Source: Candidatus Susulua stagnicola
GTDB taxonomy: Bacteria > Omnitrophota > Gorgyraeia > Duberdicusellales > 4484-171
Direction of reading: 5' to 3'
Assembly (NCBI GenBank): GCA_030765735.1
Contig: JAVCBZ010000108.1
Span: 1-13,583, forward strand
DNA: 13,583 bases
The notes below the pieces were generated by a model. That model searched no databases. It was not told the DNA's origin and was given only the letters and a program-made list of their open reading frames with translations. A program made the translations under genes and the position numbers. Shown here piece after piece: positions 1 through 6,306 of the stretch; the first letter of the stretch is position 1; every line of letters begins with the position of its first letter.

Positions 1-3
1 CAT
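1..3 (-). CDS. Start codon of an off-window gene (5' end only)
   Basis: The minus strand ends with an ATG at 3..1. It is preceded by a purine-rich Shine-Dalgarno region that reads AAAAGGAGAGAAAGGAAAATG over the last bases, so GGAG lies at 14-17 and a second AAAGGA lies closer to the ATG. A long leader and a near-consensus promoter (204-231) point at this start. Nothing of the protein is visible, so no function can be given. A GTG at 42..40 is in frame with the ATG with no stop between, and is preceded closely by AAAAGGG, so a start 13 codons further upstream is possible. The ATG with the better-spaced ribosome site is preferred. Confidence 0.6.
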
Positions 4-33
4 TTTCCTTTCTCTCCTTTTACTAACGTTTCC

Positions 34-143
34 ACAAAACACAAACCCTTTTAGCCTTCTCCTTTTATACTCTTTTCTCTTCCCTCCTTTTAACCTTTTA
101 CGAAGGCTTTTAACAATATTATCTATACAAAACCACAAACCCT
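34..143. repeat. Direct repeat pair in the left leader (34-49 and 127-143)
   Basis: ACAAAACACAAACCCT at 34-49 recurs as ACAAAACCACAAACCCT at 127-143, identical except for one inserted C. On the transcribed strand both copies read GGGTTTGTG(G)TTTTGT. The copies lie 94 bp apart within the same untranslated leader. Their role is unknown; the match is longer than expected from AT-rich composition because it is C/A-rich. Confidence 0.5.
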
Positions 144-154
144 ATATATTTAGG
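141..154. repeat. Imperfect palindrome in the leader
   Basis: CCTATATATTTAGG at 141-154 reads CCTAAATATATAGG on the other strand, giving CCTA/TAGG arms around an AT-rich core. It is short and could be chance in AT-rich DNA. It is listed because it sits in the untranslated leader beside one copy of the direct repeat. Confidence 0.25.
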
Positions 155-174
155 AATTGCGCTTTTCAAGATAT

Positions 175-196
175 CTCTAATATACACCTTTTAGAG
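175..196 (-). repeat. Inverted repeat at the predicted transcript 5' end
   Basis: On the minus strand CTCTAA (196..191) and TTAGAG (180..175) are perfect complements around a 10-nt loop. The -10 box ends at 204, so transcription should begin near 197-198, directly next to the first arm. The RNA would therefore start with a stem-loop, which in other bacteria protects mRNA 5' ends. Alternatively the same bases form a DNA operator just downstream of the start point. Confidence 0.45.
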
Positions 197-203
197 CTAA
201 CTT

Positions 204-231
204 AGTATACCATTTCATTAAATATTGTCAA
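204..231 (-). promoter_or_regulatory. Strong sigma-70-type promoter driving the off-window gene
   Basis: The minus strand has a perfect TTGACA -35 (226-231), a 16-bp spacer and TATACT -10 (204-209). A TG one base before the -10 makes it an extended -10 promoter. It lies downstream of the deaminase stop codon (325) and points to the left edge. It is the closest match to consensus in the window. A 12-bp perfect palindrome, ATTTAGCTAAAT, lies at 242-253, eleven bases upstream of the -35, and might be an operator or chance. Confidence 0.75.
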
Positions 232-324
232 TGGCTCAAAGATTTAGCTAAATTACTGATTTTTACCTAATATATCTCGTTTCAGTTAATCCAAGTTTGA
301 TAACCTTTTAACTTTTTTGCTATT

Positions 325-774
325 TTATACTCCAATATCTTCATCCCACAGCTTAGGGTTGTTTTTTATAAAATCTTTCATAAGATTAATGCAAGTTTCA
401 TCTTCTAAAACATCAACTTTCACTCCCTGCTTTCGAAGAAAGTTATCTTCACCAGCAAAAGTTTTATTTTCTCCAATAATAACATGGGGAATGCCATAAA
501 GCAATATTGCTCCTGCACACATTGAACAAGGTGAAAGTGTTGTGTATAAAACACACTTTTTATAGGTCTCTGCCAATTGACGACCCGCATTTTCCAAAGC
601 ATCCATTTCACCATGAAGGATTACACTGCCCTTTTGAACACGTCTATTGTGCCCACGACCGATTATTTCACCGTTACAAACAATGACTGACCCTATAGGA
701 ATACCACCCTCACTTAACCCAGTTTTTGCTTCTTCAATTGCTACTTTTAAAAATTCCATACTATCTTGCATCAT
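325..774 (-). CDS. Cytosine deaminase, yeast Fcy1-like (CDA-fold deaminase)
   Basis: This 149-residue zinc deaminase probably converts cytosine to uracil in pyrimidine salvage. The zinc site is visible: HGE at 54-56 (His ligand, catalytic Glu56) and PCSMC at 82-86 (Cys83, Cys86). Unlike generic tRNA or guanine deaminases, it resembles yeast cytosine deaminase along its length: GGIPIG at 23-28, RGHN at 40-43, QKGS at 47-50, an LYTTLSPC block, GENxxF near 101-106, and a C-terminal WDEDIG at 143-148 matching the yeast segment that carries the substrate-binding Asp155. Length is close to the yeast enzyme (158). The start is supported by GGAG at 782-785, seven bases upstream; the second ATG (771) is possible. 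It follows the DUF488 gene with one base between stop and start. A role on another nucleobase cannot be excluded. Confidence 0.85.
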   Translation of the reverse strand: MMQDSMEFLKVAIEEAKTGLSEGGIPIGSVIVCNGEIIGRGHNRRVQKGSVILHGEMDALENAGRQLAETYKKCVLYTTLSPCSMCAGAILLYGIPHVIIGENKTFAGEDNFLRKQGVKVDVLEDETCINLMKDFIKNNPKLWDEDIGV

Positions 775-775
775 A

Positions 776-1423
776 TTATTGCTCCATTATATTAATAACT
801 TTATCATTTGAATACCCAATATCTATATTCCTCAACAAGTAACCTTTTTCAATAGCTTCTTTTTTAGTTTTATTTTTTTTAAAAAAGGTCTGTTGTTTGT
901 AATCAATCTTATATTTAGAGATTAATCTCTCTTCTAATGAATCATTCAAAACAATATCACCATTATCTAAAATATGTTTTACACTAATTCCTTGTTTAGC
1001 TAATGAATAAGAAACCAAAACAAACCGATGGCAATTAAAAGGGTCTTTTTCTGAACACATCAAAGCAATATTGTGTTTTTGCTCCAAATAATTCATAACA
1101 GATTTAATCCCCTGTTTAAAAGAATCTAACTTTCTAATTTTTTTAAAATCAACAACTTGTTTATTGAAAAAATATAAATCAGGATTATCATACCTAGCTC
1201 CAAGTAAATTTCCAATAAATATATAGTGAATATTATTTTCTTCTAAACTTAATTTTATATTTTCACGGTTATATTGAGGATTTCGTTGGCTGTAAGGAAC
1301 ACTTCTTACATCAAGAATATATTGAATGGTATGAAGTTTTAGTAGTGTTAATAACTTTTGAGTCTTGTAATTTGAATATCCAATTGTAAAACAAGCTAAT
1401 TGATTACTCTCCTTAAATTTCAT
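776..1423 (-). CDS. DUF488 family protein
   Basis: The 215-residue protein shows the family's conserved blocks in order: TIGYS (13-17), DVRSVP (38-43), a LGARYDNPDLY-type segment (74-84) and an ALMCSEKDPFNCHR block (120-133) with Cys123, Cys131 and His132. The biochemical function of DUF488 is not established; its Cys/His block looks like an active or metal site, which is inference. The C-terminal third (about 170-215) is lysine-rich and extends past the usual core. No Shine-Dalgarno is seen before this ATG; the upstream 100 bases are almost pure A/T, with TATAAA directly before the start. Its stop codon is one base from the deaminase ATG, and the deaminase ribosome site lies inside its last codons, so the two genes are translationally coupled. 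Confidence 0.85.
   Translation of the reverse strand: MKFKESNQLACFTIGYSNYKTQKLLTLLKLHTIQYILDVRSVPYSQRNPQYNRENIKLSLEENNIHYIFIGNLLGARYDNPDLYFFNKQVVDFKKIRKLDSFKQGIKSVMNYLEQKHNIALMCSEKDPFNCHRFVLVSYSLAKQGISVKHILDNGDIVLNDSLEERLISKYKIDYKQQTFFKKNKTKKEAIEKGYLLRNIDIGYSNDKVINIMEQ
782..785 (-). promoter_or_regulatory. Ribosome binding site inside the DUF488 gene for the deaminase
   Basis: GGAG on the minus strand, seven bases before the ATG at 774 and inside the last DUF488 codons. It decides the deaminase start and implies that ribosomes ending DUF488 help start the deaminase. Confidence 0.7.
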
Positions 1424-1519
1424 ATTTTATACAATTATTTTATTTTTCTCTAATATTAAAAATAAATGCTTCTTTTATTTTGCCACTATTCTTTAAACAA
1501 GCTAGTAAAAAAATAAAAT

Positions 1520-3136
1520 TTAATCATATAAAAGATTACGTTGGTTTTGGATATTCTCATCAGCTAAGTACTCATTAAAAGAAATACCAATACGATCAAT
1601 GCAACCTTTTGGGGTGATCTCAATAATACGATTAGCTACAGTATGTACAAGCCGATGATCGTGAGATGAAAAAAGAATTGTTCCTTTATATCTCCTCAAG
1701 CCTTCATTTAAAGCATAAATTGATTCTAAATCTAAATGATTAGTAGGCTCATCTAAAATTAAAGCATTAGGCTGCATTAGCATCATTCGTGAAAGCATAC
1801 ACCTAACCTTCTCCCCACCTGACAAAACATTAACTAGTTTGAATGCATCTTTTCCAGTAAAAAGCATGCGTCCTAGAAAGCTACGCACAAAGTTTTCATC
1901 ACTATTTTTACTATACTGTCGAAGCCATTCTAAAATATTTAATTTTGTATTAAAAAATTCTGAATTATTTTTCGGATAATAGGCTCTCTTAGTTGATATG
2001 CCCCATTTAAAATTTCCACTATCTGCTTGACTTCTTTCAGCTAATATCTCAAATAAAGCAGTTTTAGCTAAATTATTAGGACCAACAAAAGCAATTTTAT
2101 CTCCTCGTTCTATTGCAAAAGTTAAGTCATTAAACAAAACCCTACCTTCTGAAGACTTAGTTAAATGATTGATATCTAACAAGTCATTGCCGGCTTCTTT
2201 TTCTTGCTCAAAATTAATATAAGGATATTTTCGAGAAGATGGTTTAACGTCTTCTAGAGTAAGATTTTCTAAAATCTTTTTACGGCTAGTAGCTTGCCTA
2301 GATTTAGAAGCATTGGCACTAAAACGAGCAATAAAGTCCTTTAACTCTTTACGCTTATCTTCAATCTTTTTATTAGAATCCTTACGTTGCTTTAAGGCTA
2401 ACTGACTTGACTGGGACCAAAAACTAAAGTTTCCAGCATAAAGTGCTATTTTACTAAAATCAATGTCAGCAATATAAGTACAGACCTTATCTAAAAAGTG
2501 ACGATCATGAGATACTACAATGGCAGTATTTTCAAACTCACTAAGAAAATCTTCTAACCACATACTTGTTCTCATATCTAAATGGTTAGTTGGCTCATCT
2601 AAGAGAAGAATATCAGGGTTACCAAATAAAGCTTGAGCTAAAAGCACACGTACTTTTAGTCCTGCTTCAAGTTGTTTCATCTCTAGACCATGAAACTGAG
2701 GGTTAATACCTAGGTTACTCAACAATCTAGCTGCATCTGACTCAGCATTCCAACCTTCTAGCTCTCCAAATTCAGCTTCAAGTTCAGAAGCACAGAGACC
2801 ATCTTTATCAGAAAAATCTTTTTTAGCATATAGAGTATCCTTTTCAACAATAATGTCATAAAGCCTTTTATGCCCCATAATCACTGTATCTAATACTGTG
2901 AAATCATCAAAAGCAAATTGGTCTTGCTTTAAAATCGAAATTCGTTTACCCTTTGGAACTATAACTTCACCAGTAGCTGGTTCAATCTCTCCGGAAAGTA
3001 TCTTTAAAAACGTGGATTTACCTGAACCGTTAGCCCCTATTAGGCCATAACAATTTCCCGGTGAAAAAACTATATTGACCTTAGAAAAAAGTCTACGTTG
3101 CCCATATTGTAACGATACATCACTAGTTGAAATCAT
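1520..3136 (-). CDS. ABC-F family ATPase, YbiT/YkpA type
   Basis: A 538-residue soluble tandem ATPase of the ABC-F class, whose members act on the ribosome during translation rather than as transporters. Domain 1 has Walker A GANGSGKS (34-41), Walker B with DEPTNHLD (180-187) and SHD (209-211). A charged linker (about 240-300) contains the SANASKSRQATSR segment typical of this subfamily. Domain 2 has LSGGE (438-442), DEPTNHLD (462-469) and SHDH (491-494). Two sites are degenerate: the first signature is LEAGL (156-160) instead of LSGGQ, and the second Walker A is GPNNLAKT (352-359), lacking the Gly before Lys. From memory, YbiT and YkpA relatives show similar losses, so this looks like a subfamily trait. 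The gene has its own promoter and a very good ribosome site. No membrane segments are present. The exact ribosomal role is unknown. Confidence 0.9.
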   Translation of the reverse strand: MISTSDVSLQYGQRRLFSKVNIVFSPGNCYGLIGANGSGKSTFLKILSGEIEPATGEVIVPKGKRISILKQDQFAFDDFTVLDTVIMGHKRLYDIIVEKDTLYAKKDFSDKDGLCASELEAEFGELEGWNAESDAARLLSNLGINPQFHGLEMKQLEAGLKVRVLLAQALFGNPDILLLDEPTNHLDMRTSMWLEDFLSEFENTAIVVSHDRHFLDKVCTYIADIDFSKIALYAGNFSFWSQSSQLALKQRKDSNKKIEDKRKELKDFIARFSANASKSRQATSRKKILENLTLEDVKPSSRKYPYINFEQEKEAGNDLLDINHLTKSSEGRVLFNDLTFAIERGDKIAFVGPNNLAKTALFEILAERSQADSGNFKWGISTKRAYYPKNNSEFFNTKLNILEWLRQYSKNSDENFVRSFLGRMLFTGKDAFKLVNVLSGGEKVRCMLSRMMLMQPNALILDEPTNHLDLESIYALNEGLRRYKGTILFSSHDHRLVHTVANRIIEITPKGCIDRIGISFNEYLADENIQNQRNLLYD

Positions 3137-3137
3137 G

Positions 3138-3146
3138 CCTCACCTT
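3138..3146 (-). promoter_or_regulatory. Strong Shine-Dalgarno of the ABC-F gene
   Basis: AAGGTGAGG on the minus strand, one base before the ATG at 3136, with AAGG centred at normal spacing. It shows that canonical Shine-Dalgarno initiation operates in this organism, in contrast to several neighbouring genes without one. Confidence 0.75.
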
Positions 3147-3186
3147 GCCTAATTATTTATTAATACCTTTATTTTGTAGAGCACTG

Positions 3187-3214
3187 ATTATATTACCTTT
3201 TTTAATATTTACAA
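3187..3214 (-). promoter_or_regulatory. Promoter of the ABC-F gene
   Basis: The minus strand has TTGTAA (3209-3214), a 16-bp spacer and a perfect TATAAT (3187-3192). Transcription would begin near 3180, giving a leader of about 45 nt with the ribosome site at its end. It lies in the divergent 225-bp spacer shared with the RlmD-like gene. Confidence 0.65.
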
Positions 3215-3346
3215 TAGCCAAAATCAAAGCTTAACTTGCTATAACTCTAATAATTGCAAAAAATATAGTAAATTATTAATTATTTGCTTAAATCTAAGGT
3301 CAATTAAGACTTTTTTGCTAATTTTGCTATTGTATTCAAAAAGCCA

Positions 3347-3355
3347 TGCTATAAT
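3347..3355 (+). promoter_or_regulatory. Extended -10 promoter placed for a leaderless mRNA
   Basis: TGCTATAAT (TGN plus perfect TATAAT at 3350-3355) is followed by exactly six bases and then the ATG at 3362. With the usual distance from -10 to start, the transcript would begin at the A of the ATG. There is no convincing -35 at 16-18 bp, as often tolerated by extended -10 promoters, and no Shine-Dalgarno. Two copies of TTTTGCTA (3313-3320, 3322-3329), nine bases apart, lie just upstream. Confidence 0.6.
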
Positions 3356-3361
3356 ACCCCA

Positions 3362-4636
3362 ATGAATATTGTTATAGAAAAAATAGTCTATCCAGGAAAA
3401 AGCTTAGCTAGAGCAAATGGAAAGGTAATTTTTACTGATCAGGGCTTACCCGGAGAAACAGTAGAAATAGCAATAGTTAAAGATACAAAAGGCTATACTC
3501 AGGCTAAAACAATAAAAATAATAACCCCTTCACCTAATCGTCAAGAACCACGCTGTAACCACTACCAGGTCTGCTCACCCTACCAACCTATTGAATATCC
3601 CCAACAAATAGAAATAAAAAAACAGCAACTACAGGAAATTATTTCCCGACAATTAAAAATCGACTTTCCTTCATTAAATTTTCGCAAAAGCCCTCAAATC
3701 TGGGGTTATCGTAATAAAATAAAAGTTAAAATTATTAGAATAAAAACTCTACCTCATCTAGCCTACAACTTACCTGAAACCGATGATCAATTCATTCCAG
3801 TTGATCAGTGTCTCCTTTCTCCAGAACAAACTAATCTTTTTATGAGTGAATTTATAAAGAAACTTCGCCAAAAAGACTTTCCAGCAGTCAATCAATTAAC
3901 AATTAAAGAAAATAAAGAAAATAAATTATTAATTTACATCTCTCATGACGGCTCTTTAAATATAGGAAACTTCTCTCTAGCTCTTGAAAGTTTAATAAAA
4001 CAATTTAACCCAGAAGGGGTTGTGCTTATTAATGAAGTAACATACGCACGAGTTGTTATCCATGGCAATAATTTCCTTAAAGAAACCATTGACCATAAAC
4101 AATTCCTTATTGGTAGTAATTCATTCTTCCAGATAAATACAAGTATACTTGAACTTTTAGTTAAGGATCTTCGGGATAATCTAATTTTGAATGAAAACAC
4201 TATTTTAGCTGACCTCTATTGTGGAGTAGGAACATTTGGTATTTTATTAGCCGAACAAATAAAGCAGGTAATTGGAGTTGAGATAGAACAAGAAAGCTTC
4301 TTATTTTTAGAAAAAAATATTAAATTAAACAATTTGAATAACTTTGACCTACGCTTATGTGACTGTAATGATACTCTAGAGTCACTGCTTAAAAAAGATA
4401 TCGATATAGTTATTATTGACCCTCCTAAGAAAGGAGCTGGTAAAGAAGTTTGTAACAAATTAGTTAAGTCGGAAGTGGATACTATTATTTACATATCTTG
4501 TGATCCAGCTACTCTTACCCGTGATTTAAAAATATTATCCTCGGGATATGACATAAAAAATATCTATGGTTATGATTTCTTTCCTCAGACTCCCCACATA
4601 GAGACCATGGTAGTTCTCAATAAAAAAAATATTTAA
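3362..4636 (+). CDS. rlmD: 23S rRNA (uracil-5-)-methyltransferase, RlmD/RumA type
   Basis: A 424-residue SAM-dependent enzyme forming 5-methyluridine in rRNA. It has an N-terminal TRAM domain (about 1-55), a cysteine segment, and a C-terminal methyltransferase domain. Motifs: SFFQINT (254-260), the SAM loop DLYCGVGTFG (284-293), IDPPKKG (352-358), the nucleophile Cys380 in ISCDPATLTRDL, and the general-base region FPQTPHIETM with Glu414. The iron-sulfur segment is abnormal: Cys65-x5-Cys71 is followed by SPYQ where GGCQ is usual, so the third cysteine is Tyr74. A later candidate ligand, Cys150, is kept. It is convergent with the DEAD-box gene 19 bases downstream, with no obvious terminator between. 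It is the only + strand gene here. Specificity (U747 or U1939, or both) cannot be told from sequence alone. Confidence 0.88.
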   Translation: MNIVIEKIVYPGKSLARANGKVIFTDQGLPGETVEIAIVKDTKGYTQAKTIKIITPSPNRQEPRCNHYQVCSPYQPIEYPQQIEIKKQQLQEIISRQLKIDFPSLNFRKSPQIWGYRNKIKVKIIRIKTLPHLAYNLPETDDQFIPVDQCLLSPEQTNLFMSEFIKKLRQKDFPAVNQLTIKENKENKLLIYISHDGSLNIGNFSLALESLIKQFNPEGVVLINEVTYARVVIHGNNFLKETIDHKQFLIGSNSFFQINTSILELLVKDLRDNLILNENTILADLYCGVGTFGILLAEQIKQVIGVEIEQESFLFLEKNIKLNNLNNFDLRLCDCNDTLESLLKKDIDIVIIDPPKKGAGKEVCNKLVKSEVDTIIYISCDPATLTRDLKILSSGYDIKNIYGYDFFPQTPHIETMVVLNKKNI

Positions 4637-4655
4637 CTTTTCTTAGTTTTTAATG

Positions 4656-5822
4656 TTAAGGCGTTCGGTGATGTTTCCTTGGATGGTGAGTCCGAGGCGC
4701 GTTGGCTGATTGTTTCAATGGGTCTGGGCCAAGCCAACGAGGTATAATATTATTGATGCTCAACACTTCACAAAGAGCGGGAATATTGCGAGTAGTTACC
4801 AATGATAATGCCTGGCCTCTTTTACCCATACGTCCAGTTCGACCAGTACGATGGGTATATTGATCAATACGAGGAAAATCCCAATTAACAACATGGGAAA
4901 CATGAGAAAAATCAAGCCCACGACCAGCAACATCGCTTGCAATCAAATAATGAATCTTTTTAGCGCGAAAACGACGTACTATTGAAGAACGCTTGCCTTG
5001 TTCAATTCCGGCATGGATATATTCAACATCACGAAAACGCTTAGTCACAATTTTATGTAAATCATCCACAGTGCGTCGCATATTACAAAAAATAATCATC
5101 TGGCTAACTTTTTCTCGCTTCAAGTAATCAAACAATACTTTTTCCTTAGTTTCGTAATTAACAAAGGAAAAATAATGTTCAATGCTTTTTGGTATTGATT
5201 GCTCACTAATTAATGAAACATGTTTAGGGTTCTTAAGACACTTATTAGCGAGTTTTTTTGTTTCCTCATTCATTGTGGCTGAAAACAATAGTGTTTGATG
5301 TTCATGTCTAATACAAGAAAGAATGAATTCTATGCCTTCTAAAAAACCATCATCAAGCAATCGATCGGCTTCATCAAGAATTACACATTTGACATCAACT
5401 AAATCAATTATTCCATCGTACATTAAATCCATAAGTCGACCAGGAGTGGCTACTAAAATATGGACTCCATGTTTAATTTTAGCTACTTGTATCGATTTAT
5501 CAAATCCACCATAAGCAGCAAAAACTTTAACAGGGGTTTTAAGTGCAATTCTATGGATTTCATCAACATATTGGCTACAGAGTTCCCTAGTAGGTACAAT
5601 AACTAGCCCTTGAATGGTTTTACTATTCGTATCAACTTTTTGGATAAGTGGAATTGCACAAGCACCAGTTTTACCCGAACCAGTTTCAGCCAAAGCACAA
5701 AGATCATGCCCAGTTAAAATAATAGGGTAGGTTGCTTCTTGTATTGGAGTCAATTCCTTAAACCCTAATTTTTGCAAAGAGATTAGAATATTTTGCGGTA
5801 ATTTAAGTTCACTAAATTTCAT
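4656..5822 (-). CDS. DEAD-box ATP-dependent RNA helicase
   Basis: A 388-residue superfamily 2 helicase that unwinds RNA duplexes, probably in ribosome assembly or mRNA turnover. In order: Q motif region with TPIQ (25-28), motif I AETGSGKT (45-52), PTREL (77-81), TPGRL (126-130), DEAD (150-153), SAT (181-183), IIFCN (243-247), SDVAGRGLDF (296-305) and HRTGRTGRMG (324-333). All catalytic motifs are intact. The C-terminal extension is short: after the core ends near 365 only a His/Arg/Pro tail follows (371-388), probably an RNA-contacting basic tail. The DNA of the tail is visibly richer in G+C than the rest. It is shorter than typical RhlE or CsdA proteins, so I give no symbol. It lies 56 bases downstream of the response regulator on the same strand and has only a weak ribosome site. 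Confidence 0.92.
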   Translation of the reverse strand: MKFSELKLPQNILISLQKLGFKELTPIQEATYPIILTGHDLCALAETGSGKTGACAIPLIQKVDTNSKTIQGLVIVPTRELCSQYVDEIHRIALKTPVKVFAAYGGFDKSIQVAKIKHGVHILVATPGRLMDLMYDGIIDLVDVKCVILDEADRLLDDGFLEGIEFILSCIRHEHQTLLFSATMNEETKKLANKCLKNPKHVSLISEQSIPKSIEHYFSFVNYETKEKVLFDYLKREKVSQMIIFCNMRRTVDDLHKIVTKRFRDVEYIHAGIEQGKRSSIVRRFRAKKIHYLIASDVAGRGLDFSHVSHVVNWDFPRIDQYTHRTGRTGRMGKRGQALSLVTTRNIPALCEVLSINNIIPRWLGPDPLKQSANAPRTHHPRKHHRTP

Positions 5823-5878
5823 AGCTTAATTGTTTGTATAGGGAACCTGTAATTTTTAAATTTTGTATTAAATTTAAT

Positions 5879-6262
5879 TTAAACCTTAGAATTGTTTTTC
5901 AACAATTCTTTAATTTTAGAAAGCAAAATTTTAGGCTCAAATGGCTTTGTAATGTATGCATCTGCTCCAACCCTTTTGCTCATTTCATTGTCTGATTCTT
6001 GAGCTCGAGAAGTGAAAAGGATTATTGGAATATCTTTATACTTATCATCAAATTTAAGCATTCGACAAACTTTATAACCGTCAATTTTAGGGAGCATAAG
6101 ATCAAGAATTATCAAATCAGGTTTTTCTGATTTTGCTTTCTCAAATCCATCAAGTCCATCATAGGCGTTGACAACGCTATATCCTTCAGCCTCTAACTGA
6201 ATATTTACTGCATAAACCATATCTTTTTCATCTTCAATAAGTAATATTTTTTCTTTGTCCAT
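5879..6262 (-). CDS. Single-domain response regulator (receiver only)
   Basis: At 127 residues this is a CheY-like receiver with no output domain. The acidic pocket is Glu10/Asp11, the phosphoacceptor is Asp54 in ILDLMLPKIDG, and Thr84 and the Lys106-Pro107 pair are in place, so phosphorylation should work. Ending right after helix 5, it must act through protein contacts or as a phosphate shuttle or sink. It begins 44 bases after the stop codon of the sensor kinase on the same strand, with GGAAAGGAAG at 6271-6280 as ribosome site. It is therefore the likely partner of that kinase. The LFTSRAQESDN stretch and the MLPKIDGYKVCRMLK stretch are of the type found in receivers of PilZ- and GGDEF-linked systems, but this is only a resemblance. 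Confidence 0.9.
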   Translation of the reverse strand: MDKEKILLIEDEKDMVYAVNIQLEAEGYSVVNAYDGLDGFEKAKSEKPDLIILDLMLPKIDGYKVCRMLKFDDKYKDIPIILFTSRAQESDNEMSKRVGADAYITKPFEPKILLSKIKELLKNNSKV

Positions 6263-6306
6263 AAATATATCTTCCTTTCCTATTCGGTTATCCTTTATTC
6301 ATTTTC

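Larger units (their letters stand above)
4..197 (-). promoter_or_regulatory. Long purine-rich 5' leader of the off-window gene
   Basis: From the predicted transcription start near 197 to the ATG at 3 the leader is about 195 nt and holds no convincing ORF. It contains six of the seven copies of CCTTTTA (UAAAAGG in the RNA): 16-22, 47-53, 61-67, 86-92, 94-100 and 187-193; the seventh, 304-310, lies upstream of the promoter. Three of them are extended to TAAAAGGAG (14-22, 59-67, 84-92). The last 95 nt of RNA contain several GGA triplets, including in the ribosome site itself. A direct repeat and two inverted repeats are listed separately. This could be a post-transcriptional control region (CsrA-like or structural), but that is inference; no known riboswitch fold is recognised. 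Confidence 0.5.

Noticed and set aside
242..253. ATTTAGCTAAAT as a firm operator
   Set aside because: It is a perfect 12-bp palindrome, but several of this length are expected by chance in AT-rich DNA of this size; it is mentioned only with the promoter.
3254..3282. TTGCAA with TAATTA as a + strand promoter for the rRNA methyltransferase
   Set aside because: The -10 matches consensus at only two positions, while a perfect extended -10 lies directly before the gene.
311..3320. Shared 12-mer ACTTTTTTGCTA at 311-322 and 3309-3320 as a repeat element
   Set aside because: Low-complexity and short; a few such coincidences are expected in the window, and the contexts differ.
4637..4655. Bidirectional terminator between the convergent methyltransferase and helicase genes
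   Set aside because: The 19-bp gap contains no inverted repeat that I can support.
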